From: Zopfochytrium polystomum | Lineage: Eukaryota > Chytridiomycota > Chytridiomycetes > Chytridiales > Chytridiaceae | Length of the DNA: 64,000 nucleotides | Direction of reading: 5' to 3' | NCBI GenBank assembly: GCA_025765615.1 | Contig: JAIVFJ010000049.1 | Span: 287,981 to 351,980 of the forward strand | Shown here: positions 45,368-55,549 of the stretch, one piece after another | How positions within the stretch are numbered: the first letter of the stretch is position 1 | How the letters are laid out: every line of letters starts with the position of its first letter | Notes under the pieces: model-generated | Told to the model about the DNA's origin: nothing | Database searches by the model: none | The model's input: the letters and a program-made list of their open reading frames with translations, nothing else | Position numbers and translations under genes: made by a program

Positions 45368-45614
45368 TCTGCCATGCACAAAAAAATGTCAGATACCACT
45401 TGCAAAATTGCAGCACAAGGTGACCCAATGCTGGACCGTGTCTAATGACTGCAAATACCAAAGTCTTTTGGGTATGGACTTCTTGTGTAACATGTGTGCA
45501 AAAAAAATCTTGATCTTTCATGCACTTCTGCTTCAATTTTTCTGCTTGACTGCTTTTCCAAAGACATCAGAAAGGCCTATGTCCCAGCTATTGTCGCATG
45601 AGTGGGCAATCCTG

Positions 45615-45685
45615 GGGCTTGCTGGGGATTGAACCCAGGACCTCCTCCACCCGAAGGAGGAATCATACCACTAGACCACAAACCC
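45615..45685 (-). tRNA. tRNA-Pro (CGG)
   Basis: Minus strand. Acceptor GGGTTTG/CAAGCCC pairs. D arm GGTCTAGTGGTATGATT is typical of eukaryotic tRNA-Pro. Anticodon loop TTCGGGT gives CGG (Pro). T arm CTGGGTTCAATCCCCAG. Intronless. Confidence 0.92.
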
Positions 45686-46150
45686 TCCGCCTCATTTGAA
45701 GGTAAATTACGGTTCTAATGCTCTTTACAGATTTGCCTTAAGGGCCCCAACAGCTACTGGCCCCAGATTCATTTCTTTCTTCAGGCAGTGATGCAGTTGA
45801 CAACCTTTCAATAATCATGCCAGCACGACTCCTAAACAAGTCCACGTCACTATGCCCGCCTTTCTGCGGCAGAGTATTGGTGCAATTGCCTATCTGCACA
45901 TTCTGCTCCAAAAGCTTGAACACCAGCAGATACAGCAGATATCAGCAGGTTTTTCTTTGGATGCAAGCAGATATACACAGTCAAATTTGATATCTGCATC
46001 TGCTTATATCATTATCTGCCAAATGTCTGCAAGTCGGTTAGCAACCCTTGTCCATCTCTACCTTACCTGCATCCAGAAGCAGATATCCACTTTGGGTTGG
46101 TGTTTGACCACAACCTTTGTTGTTTGTGCTGGGACTGATAAGTGTGGTGG

Positions 46151-46184
<34 letters not shown>

Positions 46185-47242
46185 GTGTGTGTTTCACACA
46201 GACGTGGGACTTGCTCCCACATCACTTGACTGCCTATCCTGGGGTGCGTAATACCGCCATTACATCACCTAATGCATTGGGTCCTGGGATGTTCCCCAGT
46301 GTCCAAAGTGGCAAGCCTGCGTCTCTAACAGGCCCAGTATCCCTCTGACCAAATTGCTTTACCTCAGCACCAGCACTGTCATCGTCTGCCAACAATATGT
46401 GGTTTTTTTTTGGATGACAGCTATATTCATTACTGGATTCACAGCTAGCCTCTGCCATGACAAACCCTGTGATTACGATAGTTGGATCTATGCTGTAGTT
46501 CCCCTCTGCTTGACACTATAGCTGGATTCGACCAAAGATCTCACCCTGGAACAGTCCCTGGCGACTGGGAAAGAGCTGGTCCAGCAGACAATTTTGGATT
46601 CAAAGATTGCAGCTCGTTGTGGAGGGCCAGAAACCTTGAGGCAAAAGTAGCTACTCCCATTTAGGGTCAGTTTGAGCTCAGTGACAAAATGTAGTGTGAA
46701 ACCGCAAATGTCAGCAGTGCTGCGTTTGTGGACATGACAGACAAACAAGCCCACTGGTTCTACATCAGGCTCCAGGGTGTGACAGACAACACAGTGGCAT
46801 TGAGCAAACCATAAATAATAAACTTACAAAAGCCTTCAAATGAAGGCAAAGCACAGTGGATTGAAGTGTCTGCAGCGCAATTGGGAGGTGGGGGAGGGGT
46901 TGATGGGCAGGTGATCCCTTAAGAAAAGAAAATGGGACTGTGGGGCTCCAATTACGCAGACTTTTTGATCTGAAGCGACTTGACACCAATGGTGACATCC
47001 AACAGAGACATGAGGGCAAAATTATTTACAGAGATATCCTGAAAATTTTGGTGAGTGAGACTGGGCCAGAGACTGTCAGCTGAACAATTGCCAGAAGTAA
47101 CAAAATGCTGACAAACTAGTCATTTCTTTGTATTGGCAGGTCAGTCTGCTGTCCAGTCACTGACAGGAGTATTGACTTCAACTTTGCAAGTGGGTCACTC
47201 ACCAAGGTTTTCAGGATATTGCAGTAACAGATAGAGAAATGA
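45686..47242. other. Subtelomeric spacer with an inverted copy of a coding relic
   Basis: Positions 46234-46458 (minus) carry the diverged partner of the 40346 relic (EVKQFGQRDTGPVRDAG; GPNALGDVMAV). A poly-T tract is at about 46160-46184. No intact gene. Confidence 0.4.
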
Positions 47243-47270
47243 GCAGAGTGGGATTCGAACCCAGGAAATT
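47243..47270 (-). pseudogene. tRNA 3' fragment
   Basis: Minus strand CCTGGGTTCGAATCCCA followed by CTCTGC forms a T arm plus an acceptor-like 3' strand, but no matching D and anticodon arms precede it. Probably a truncated tRNA gene. Confidence 0.45.
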
Positions 47271-47289
47271 CCGACATTGGCTCTCCCAT

Positions 47290-48376
47290 TCTTGTGTTTT
47301 TTCCTTCTTTTTTCGTTATTTATCTTCCGTGCCACCCGCGGAAAACTGGCAGTCGCAATCCCACCAACGAAGTACCGTATCGCCGAGGGCACTGGAATCG
47401 TCACGGCTACCGCCAGGTTCGTCATCTCTTCTTACTCCCCTTGCCCCAAGATGTGATGGATCTGGAAACGTCTGATTGGAGGAAACCGGAGCAAGAGCGG
47501 AAGCAGCATCGTTATTCGCTGCTCGAACACCATCAGCGTCGTCAGGGGCGCGCAGCGACAGCCTCAGGCACCGTGCAAGCCTTTCATGTCCACACAGCAG
47601 GATCGCCCTGCAGAAACCACCCCAACCCCGCCCTTGCCGCGGCAGCTGCCCCAGCGTCCACTGCACCAGCCACCGCGCAGCGTCGCAAATCAGCCGCCAC
47701 AGCCGTCGGCGGCCAACTGCGCCGCGCCAGATATCGGAGACGACGACGACAACGACGATCACGACGACGGTGACCTCAGTGATAAAGGTAGCCGCGCCTC
47801 GTCCCCGGTTAAGGACAATGCCGCCGACCATGACCCCAACGACGGCAACGACCCGCACCCGCCTCCTCCCCACTCCTCCGCCACCGCCGCCGCCTCCGAC
47901 TCCACACACCAACCCTCCTCCTCCTTACCCCTCCGACCCACCAACTCCCCAACGGCGCAACTCCATCACCACCACTGCCGGCAGCAGCAGAAGCACCAGC
48001 AGCCGCAGCCCCTCGGCGCCGAGACCCGTGGCGTGAACGTCGACAGGCAGCCTCTGGGCACCGCCCGCCGCTGACGGGCCAACGTTGCCTCCGTCGCTGG
48101 ACGATATGCTCGCGGACGAGGCGAGGAGGACCGAAACCAGAGGTCGGGGGGTTGGATTTTAGTCACGATTAAGAGTCGAGGCGGCTTATCTCCTTTACCC
48201 CCCGCGCTCCCGCCTTCAACCCCCAATGTCCTATGCCAGCCGCGGAGCAGGAAGAGCGGCTGGCCGAGTGCCAGGGGCGGCTTGGGACGACTGATCGCCG
48301 CAACGGCGCGCACGATTCTAAAGTGGAGGCGCTGAGGAGCGAGAACGTGGCGTTGAAGAACAGGGTCGAGGACTGA
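47290..48376 (+). pseudogene. Degraded low-complexity/coiled-coil protein gene
   Basis: GC-rich island within the AT-richer subtelomere. Protein-like pieces on the plus strand in different frames: an Asp-rich part with DIGDDDDNDDHDDGDLSDKG (about 47730-47790), then PPTPQRRNSITTTAGSSRS (about 47940-47990), LPPSLDDMLADEARRTETR (about 48080-48145), and a terminal heptad-like segment EEALR-type (EALRSENVALKNRVED) ending at a TGA at 48374. The last two join in phase across a GT...CAG intron (48146-about 48240). The earlier pieces need frameshifts or unseen introns, so either a pseudogene or a poorly resolved gene. Function unknown. Confidence 0.4.
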
Positions 48377-48394
48377 GCTTAAGTACAATCAAGC

Positions 48395-48750
48395 AGGTTG
48401 CATCCACCCGCCGTTCGCAAGGGTCGCGTCGAGTGCTTGCGATGGTGGAACGACAATTTGTCGACTGGTTTGCAGTGCCGTTTCCAAGTGCCAACCAGCC
48501 TGAGGTCTGAGAGGGTTGGGAGTCGTCCGGGCTGTTTGAGCAGTGCGAAACGTTCAGCGACGTTTTAAACAGTTCACAGTTTTCACAAAGCCCTGAGCCG
48601 GTCGAGGACTGGTAGCGTGGATGCAGTGGGGCTGCAGAAGGTGATGGACGCTTTGCTGGCACTTGCATTATTGTAACAGACGAGGCGTCGCTATTGTGCT
48701 TATTGAAATACACAACCCATTTTATCGTGCTTCAATTCTAACACACGCTT
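48395..48750 (+). pseudogene. WWK-repeat protein fragment, copy 1
   Basis: GGGTCGCGTCGAGTGCTTGC then RWWNDN-type coding, followed by a tail resembling the 3' part of the larger relic at 49540-50330 (ACAGACGAGGCGTCGCTATT..., GAAATACACAACCCATT). Multiple stops. Evidently a duplicated, decayed copy. A further WWKDSGLEIDWF fragment is at 49150-49270. Confidence 0.6.
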
Positions 48751-49539
48751 GAACAGACGGCAGTAACCTGACTTGACAAGGCATTATCATCCCGCGCAAG
48801 ATGATAGGCAAAGCTTGAACTTGGGGCTTCTTGGTCAGCAGTTAACTTCCTAAACCCACAAAGCTCATCATGCATCCTTAAAGCAGCAACGTATTCTCAT
48901 TTGAACTATTTCTGTTCCAAGCACCTTGCTCCGTCAATGTCTGAAAAGACAAAGACTTTTGTTTTCTAAACTTCTTTCTGTGAATTTCATATCCCTTGAG
49001 ATTTTGGGGCCGAAAAAATTTTTGGGGGGACCAAAAAAAAGTTTCGATTAGGAGCCGTCTCCAATAGTCAAGAGTTTTTTTTTTCGCCCTCCACCAAACT
49101 TTTTCAAGGTATATGAAATTCACTGGGAAAGAATGCGCAATTAGTTCTCTGGGAAAATCCTGATGAATGGTGGAAAGACAGCGGCCTCGAGATCGACTGG
49201 TTCGCGGTTCCGTTTGCAAGTACAACCAGCTTGAGGTGGTGGAGTCGTCTGGTCTATTCAAGCAGTGGGTAGAAGAATACCAGAACCTGCACCTCCTCTC
49301 CACCGCTGCACTCGCAGTGTGCCCACACGTCTTACCTCTCACCCTTTGATTGCTCTCCTTTGCTTGTACAGTAGCACTTTTCACTTGCAAGGAGAGCGAG
49401 AGCAGAATGCTCTACATTGATTGGGCTTAGGAAGGGCGAAAGCTTACATGACTCCGCTTTTAAAAATATGACGTGAATCCAGCTGCCCACATTTTGCCCA
49501 ATCTGAGCACTCGGTGTCGCTGTACATTAACACTAACGT

Positions 49540-50330
49540 TCCCACGACGGGCCCCGCAATATCGTCCGCTCCACCGCCGCCCTCGGCTCCCTCGCGCGCC
49601 ACCTGCACCACGACAAGCTGTACAGCGAACACGCCATGGACTACGCCAAGGGGTCCAGTAGTGGCTGGACTCTGGGCTGCAGCCGCTGTACACGAATAGC
49701 GCGATCTTTGTTGCGAGCAAGTCTAGGCGGATCTCGATCCTGGAGTGGTGGAGAGCAAGCGGGCTCGAGTTGAAGTACGCCGAAAGTGCCATCGAAGATG
49801 CTGGTTTGAATTACGTGTCCATATCCTGAAGTGGTGGAAGGGCAGCGGACTACCACTGAAGTGTGGTGACGCAGCAACATCTTTGGCATCTCTTTGTGGA
49901 CATACTGATGGTTTGCAGTGGTGGAAGGCTGGAGTCAAATACGACACACGAGCAATGTTCAATGTCTCCTCGTTCAGCAAGATCCTTGTACTCCAGTGGT
50001 GGAAGGACAGCGGATACGAGCTAAAGTACGATCCAGCCTCCTGCATAGACTCCGTCATCTACAGGGGTCGCGTCGAGTGCTTGCAGTGGTGGAAAGACAG
50101 TCGCCTCGAGTGGGCGGCAGATGCCGAAGGTCGCCTTGCCGGAACCTGCATTCACGTAACGGACGAAGCGTCGCTGCTATTATTACTGAAATACACAACA
50201 CATTCAATCATGCTACGCTTCGAAGACACGCTTGAAAACCAACCCGATTTACTTTTAGCCGGTGGGTTGGGAAAGGACTCGAGGCAAAATATACGGACCT
50301 GCTTTATCCTCTTCCGCGGTGGCTGATCTC
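49540..50330 (+). pseudogene. WWK ankyrin-like repeat protein, frameshifted
   Basis: Repeated units of roughly 30-36 residues with the signature LQWWKDSGxELKYD. Examples: ILEWWRASGLELKYAESA (frame 1, about 49740-49790), then after a frame change ILKWWKGSGLPLKCGDAA, LQWWKAGVKYDTRAM, VLQWWKDSGYELKYDPAS and CLQWWKDSRLEWAADAE, ending at a stop near 50326. Between units GHTDGLQ/GRVECLQ matches the GHxxxL turn of ankyrin-type repeats. From memory, large expansions of such repeats occur in chytrid genomes. The frame break near 49800 and the lack of a start indicate a pseudogene. Confidence 0.65.
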
Positions 50331-51125
50331 AAAAGTAGCAGAGGAGCGTTGGGTCGAACGGGGGAGGTTGTAAAAGGAAGAACGAAACGAGACGGAAGAA
50401 GCCAAACCTAATCACGAAAAACCAGAAGTAAGGTAGGAGACTTGGTAGTTACCATAAAATCTGGGCCGACGGCCGTGAATGGCTGTTCAAGCTGATCAGA
50501 GCGTTGGATGTCACTGGCGGGCATGCTTTGAGCTCTCTGATGCTGTTCCAAGGTCGAGGGGGTTGAACGCGTCGACGATGGCGGACGTCCTTCTCTCTTT
50601 CAATATTGTTCCTTTCTTTGCTGTTGATGGTTGCTCTACAGACGGCAACGCGTTTGTTTCGCGACGGGAGGCGGACACTGTGCAAGGCCGCAAACAGATA
50701 CGCAGGCAGACCGGCAGACAGACATAGCCACACTCAAAGAATCTTGAAGAAGAAATCGTTGAACAAATTGACGTCGGAAAACTAAGTCACTTGCTTTTGG
50801 CTCGTTTTTCTGGGAAGTTTGACTGCAAACGGCGCGCATCTGAGGCGTCCGTTGAACAGTTGCACACGTACGGAACGCCTGTACCGGAGGAAGGTACTGT
50901 GAGGAAGCACGGGAGTGGAGCAGTAGTCCACTCGTCTCCAGTTTGGACGGAGGCCTCTCGGGACTCTAATAAGCCGGGAGAGTAGGCAAGGCAATAGCCA
51001 TGAGATCTCCGAAAAGGATGGAAACGCGTCAAATGAGGGAAACGTTTGTGTTTGATTTTTGATTGTTCTGAGAAGCACTTTGTCGTTGTCCGACCGCAGT
51101 CCGCAGCCGGTAAACCCCCGAACCG
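50331..51125. other. Spacer upstream of U2 snRNA
   Basis: No gene supported. It includes the presumptive upstream control region of the U2 gene. Composition is intermediate. Confidence 0.4.
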
Positions 51126-51132
51126 TATAAAT
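51126..51132 (+). promoter_or_regulatory. TATA box of the U2 snRNA gene
   Basis: TATAAAT ending 32 bp before the predicted U2 5' end at 51165, the spacing expected for TATA-directed initiation of an snRNA gene. Confidence 0.65.
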
Positions 51133-51164
51133 ACCGCCGCCGCCTCCTACCACTGCTCTTTACA

Positions 51165-51352
51165 ATCCTCTCTGGCCTATTGGCTAAGATCAAGTGTAGT
51201 ATCTGTTCTTTAAAGTGTGATAACTTTAACCGCCGGCATCGCCGGCGTATCTATTATCACACTAATTTTTGAAATCCCGCTCGATCGCCGTCGGCAGCTT
51301 GCTGTCGCGGCCCGGGCACTGGTCTCGCCGGCCTCACACTACCGCTGGCTGA
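51165..51352 (+). ncRNA. U2 spliceosomal snRNA
   Basis: The conserved 5' domain is unmistakable: ATCCTCTCTGGCC (stem I), TTGGCTAAGATCAAG, then the branch-point recognition sequence GTAGTA at 51196-51201 within GTGTAGTATCTGTTCTT. A GC-rich IIa hairpin (CCGCCGGCATCGCCGGCG) and the Sm site AATTTTTGA at 51264-51272 follow, then GC-rich stems III/IV. The 3' end is estimated from the usual length of about 188 nt. U2 pairs with the intron branch site, in line with the intron-rich genes on this contig. Confidence 0.93.
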
Positions 51353-51362
51353 GGCCTAAATC

Positions 51363-52797
51363 CTTTTTTTCTGAAAATGATGAAAATCAACTGACTGACT
51401 CAGACGATAATACTCGCCACATAATTTTCGAAGTGCCTCATTCGAATTCAGTCTCGCTACATTGTCAACACGGACAACCGCGCTGCCACCTCTGGCGGGA
51501 GCGGAGGGGCAGGGGGTTTGGGTAGCAGAACCGGCTTCGACGAGCCGAGGGAGGCGGAGCAGGAAGGATTGGCGTAATCGCCCACTTCGTGTGGAACGGG
51601 TCCCATCTTCCGCCTTCGCGTACGATTCAGGTCAATGACGGGCGATGCACATCTTATTGACACCAACGATCAGATTGCTTATTCGCCTCTTTTTCATCTG
51701 GACTAATGAATCGTGAATTAAAGGTTTCAAAAATTCTCTCCCGACCGTTGGTCGTGAGGAGCCAGTTTGGAGTTAGTTTTCAACTAGCAATAAGCTGAAC
51801 TCGGTATGAACCTCATTGCAGCTGCACTCGCTGTGCAAGATGCATTACTCTCACGGTCGGCCTTTGGTATTTAGCCTCCTGCTCCCCACACCCTCCAGCC
51901 TCCGCAGTCCGCAGTCCCAACCACAAAATCGTTCTTTGGTTCAAATTTGGGAGTGGTGAAATATGCAGAGGATCTCGATCTCTCCTGCCGGCCGCTTTCG
52001 TCCACCCAACCATGTGCACTGGGACCCCGACCGGACCAAAAGCTTGTGGGGTTCCATTTTTTGCCCACGCTTCACTACGATGGCTGTGGCCGTCTGCCCC
52101 TGGGTATCATTTCAACCGCTTCGAGCGCAAAAACAAGAAGTACCGTGACACACGCACCTTTCGCAGTGAAATGATTCCCGCTTCTGCTCTCCTTCTTGCC
52201 ATCAATCTCTGCTCTTCTCCTCTCGGGCTTTTTTGTTTCCAACTACTTAGAACTTGTACATGGTCCATTTTGAAATGTTCGTCGGAGCACCAGTCGATGC
52301 TGTAAGGAGTAAATTCTTAAAATTGTAATCAACAAATCCCTGGAACGGAAAATACCCAGTAATGTAAGCAATGTTATTGCGACGACGACAGATTAAGTTT
52401 TGGCCGTTGGAAGACAAGGATCAATTGAAGTGGCACCTTCCAACATTTCCTTGTTTGTCGTCCTCCGTCCTCTACTATGAACACTACACTTCATTCACTC
52501 AGACCCCATCACTTTCTTGTAACTTTCTTGAAAACTCCAAAAATCCAAGCCGGCGAAACGGTGGGCAGTGCTCTAATGTATTCATCCTCCCGTTTTGAAT
52601 GTGAGGAGTCGCCAAACGGCAGCCACAAATCTCAAATCAAAGCAAGCTGTTGACGCAACAGGAATTTGCGGAGCTTTGTGAGATTACGAGAAATAAGTGA
52701 AATCATGCGGGTCACGTCCAGCCGACATCCGTGAGTGGCACCATAAGAAACCTTAGCTTGACAATAGAGATGGAAGTCATTATCATTGAACTCCGGT
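51363..52797. other. Spacer
   Basis: Short protein-like stretches occur (for example RISISPAGRFRPPNHVHWDP near 51965-52020) but no family is recognised and no intact frame exceeds about 100 codons. No gene called. Confidence 0.35.
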
Positions 52798-52869
52798 GCC
52801 GTCTCCCGGGATTGAACCGGGTGCCTTAAGATCTTCAGTCTTACGCTCTCCCAGATGAGCTAAGACGGC
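52798..52869 (-). tRNA. tRNA-Phe (GAA)
   Basis: Minus strand. Acceptor GCCGTCT/AGACGGC pairs fully. D arm TAGCTCATCTGGGAGAGC. Anticodon stem TAAGA/TCTTA with loop CTGAAGA gives GAA (Phe). T arm CCCGGTTCAATCCCGGG. 72 nt. Confidence 0.95.
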
Positions 52870-53610
52870 TTGTAGTTGCAAGATAATGCAATATACCTCA
52901 GTAAAACTTCAATTTTGACACCTCATTTCGTGAAAACAAGCAGAATTTATCATTACGAGGAGGGGGTCTGTGATTAGGCTATTTTCTGCGTTTAGATTTT
53001 TCGGCTGAAACCGTGCTGTTCCAGCGAAACGCGTTCGTTGATTGACCGCCGTGTCGATCTCGTTGACTACAGAACGGAAGGAGGGAGTTAGGGCGGTTGG
53101 GGGGAGGTGGGAGGTGGGTCATATTTTCATGTAAAACTATAAAATGTGTTGTACTGAATCATCATAGAGTAAGAGCTGAAGAACCTAAACTATGACTGAC
53201 ACCTTGTGTGAGATACTCAAGAATCTCATACTGAGATGCAGGAGAAGCGAATGGGCTTGGGAAGTTGGGGGGGGGGGGTTGCCTTAGCAGGAAAAAAGAT
53301 TTGGTGGGCAAACGAGAAAATTCAAATTTGCTTGATTTCGATGTCCTGCACTGTGTCTGCTGCTGTTCTTGGTGTGCAAGTGGGTTTTTGGTTGTGTGCT
53401 TGCTGGTTATTTTGGTGTGGCTGCAGCCAAGTGGCCCTTGTCGCTCCTTTTTGAAATTCTTAGCAGTTTTCTTGGATGTGCATCTTCCAGTCAGGGAGAC
53501 TGTTTGGAAGACAGGCTTTGTGAGCGCATCGCCCAACAGCTCTTCTTGTCAGATTGGTCAGCCAGAGTGGCAGTGACACCAATAACTCCAATGCATTCCA
53601 ACAACCCTGT

Positions 53611-53681
53611 GGAGGCACAGGGGATCGAACCCTGGGCATCTCGCATGCGAAGCGAGCTATCTACCACTGATATATACCCCC
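53611..53681 (-). tRNA. tRNA-Ala (CGC)
   Basis: Minus strand. Acceptor GGGGGTA/TGCCTCC (two G-T pairs). D arm ATCAGTGGTAGAT. Anticodon stem CTCGC/GCGAG with loop TTCGCAT gives CGC (Ala). T arm CAGGGTTCGATCCCCTG. The D stem is weaker than usual, so activity is uncertain. Confidence 0.88.
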
Positions 53682-53792
53682 AATAGCGGTCCAGGGATCC
53701 CCTGGTAGTAACAACAAAAACTTGCTGTGAAGCCTGTGACATTCCATCTAGTCTCACTTGGCAGGAGCTGGGTGTGTCTTATTCGTAACCAT

Positions 53793-54207
53793 TGTAAACA
53801 GTCTACTCTGAGTGAGTGAGTGGAAGGAGTGAATGAAGTGGAGATGTGTGTTTGTGGGTGGTCCTTCTCCCCAACTTGGAGAGAAAGAGAAAAAAAACCC
53901 TGTTGTGAATTAATGATACATGATGATGATATACACGCTGTAATAGTTGCTAGGCAAGCGTGACTGGCACAGGGTAAAAACCTCTCCTATATTATCTGCT
54001 TGAGCAGAGGAGGAGGAAAACTGTTTACACTGGGTTTCCGTTCCACTTAATACTCGGAGTATTTGTCATCAGCGCAAGCCAGCGCCCAGTTCTGCATTGG
54101 CAGTGACTCACACTCCCATGGGCATCGTGAGAACAATAACTGACAGTCACAATAGGCTTGGGTCCGTCTTGTGCCTCTTGCTGCTAACCAGCCAGTTCTG
54201 CCTAACA
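53793..54207 (+). mobile_element. Solo LTR, family A (copy 2)
   Basis: 415 bp, TGTAAACAGTC...CTGCCTAACA, highly similar to 39549-39960. Perfect 5-bp target duplication ACCAT at 53788-53792 and 54208-54212. It lies 111 bp upstream of the tRNA-Ala 5' end. Confidence 0.92.
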
Positions 54208-54483
54208 ACCATTACGCAGATAAAGAGGCCAAGTGCCAGAACTGCACCTCTGGGCAAAATAGGGGGCAGGGGGAGAGGGGAAGATGAGAAATGCCTTGAA
54301 AATGTTCTGCACACAAATTGCTATGGAAAACTGCCTTTTCAATGAAAGTGCAAGGAGTGTGGCTGATGCACAGTTTCAAACTTCATACAGAATTGCTGGG
54401 CAAATTTCCTGGAACAGGCACAGCAGGACACAGTTTCCATAAGAAGTCAGTTTGTGCTGAGGAATTTGCATGCTGCCTTCCAC

Positions 54484-54484
54484 A

Positions 54485-54529
<45 letters not shown>
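54484..54529. repeat. (CA)n microsatellite
   Basis: Pure CA dinucleotides between the solo LTR and the tRNA-Asp gene. No gene nearby. Confidence 0.9.
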
Positions 54530-54531
<2 letters not shown>

Positions 54532-54788
54532 CCAAGAGCCTCCAAATGTTGCACGGGCGAGGAATCACAAGTGGCGAGGAATCACAAGTGGCAGGACAAC
54601 AAAGTTTTAGTCAGGTGGAAAAACCCCCTCAACAGCTAGGAATTGTCATGTAAAAAGGCTGCACATGAAAAGTCAAACCACCCAAGAAGTGGGCTTCAAC
54701 ATGCCTTAAAGTGGACCATTGGTATCAGTATCTTCAACTGTTAGGAACTCTAGAGACCTGATGGTAAGTATTTGTGCCCACTAAGCAT

Positions 54789-54860
54789 TCCCAGTTAGTA
54801 TAGTGGCTAGTATCACCCCCTGTCACGGGGTAGACCCGGGTTCAATTCCCGGACTGGGAG
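54789..54860 (+). tRNA. tRNA-Asp (GTC)
   Basis: Acceptor TCCCAGT/ACTGGGA pairs fully. D arm AGTATAGTGGCTAGTAT is typical of tRNA-Asp. Anticodon loop CTGTCAC gives GTC (Asp). T arm CCGGGTTCAATTCCCGG. Ends 321 bp before the chromovirus insertion. Confidence 0.95.
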
Positions 54861-55181
54861 GAGCATCACTTTCAAAGTGGCTTTTTTGACAGCAGTCAGT
54901 CCAATGAGTTGCCCAGATTCTCATCTGGTGGGGAAGGTGCCAAGCGCAACCACCTCCAGATGCAGTGGGGGTGAGTTCAGCCTTAAGCACTGTGCTGGTA
55001 CAGTAGGTGCATGAGCTTCAAACATGTTCCACAGCGTGCCAGTGCTGGAGCAGGAAGATTGCGTAGGCAGGGGCTATTAAAAGCTGCCAAACAACCACAA
55101 AGCACAAGCAGGCACAAATTGAAGAGGTTGGTGCTGAGCATACTCCCCTTCCCTATTAGAGGACGGTACGCCCTTCCTTGT

Positions 55182-55534
55182 TGTCAGGAACAGGGCAGGA
55201 CAGGACAAGGCAGACAAGGAACTGAGAGGAGTGATGATTGTATTGGAAACAATAATTCACTTGAGGGATGGGACAGGTCCCCCATCCCCCTTTTATACCT
55301 TTTGAGAGTGTTCCTTGTCAAGACTCCAAGAAAGTTCCAGAAAGAGCAATTAGTAATGCAATGATACCAATGATACCAATGACAACAAGACAAGTCAGGA
55401 AAGCAAAGAAGGTTCCAGAAGGTTCCACAAGGTTCCATGAAGGAATGTTCTAGAAGGTTCCAGAAGGTTCCAGAAGGTTCCATGAAGGAATGTTCTAGAA
55501 GGTTCCAGAGGTTTCCAGAGGGTGATTCATAACA
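55182..55534 (-). repeat. 3' LTR of the chromovirus
   Basis: In element orientation begins TGTTATGAATC and ends GTTCCTGACA. Carries the same GAAnnTTC array (55448-55480) and TATA box as the 5' LTR. Confidence 0.97.
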
Positions 55535-55549
55535 TCATCTCCCCCTTTT
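55535..55549 (-). promoter_or_regulatory. Polypurine tract (plus-strand primer)
   Basis: In element orientation AAAAGGGGGAGATGA lies directly against the 3' LTR. It overlaps the final pol codons; the TGA is the pol stop. Confidence 0.85.
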
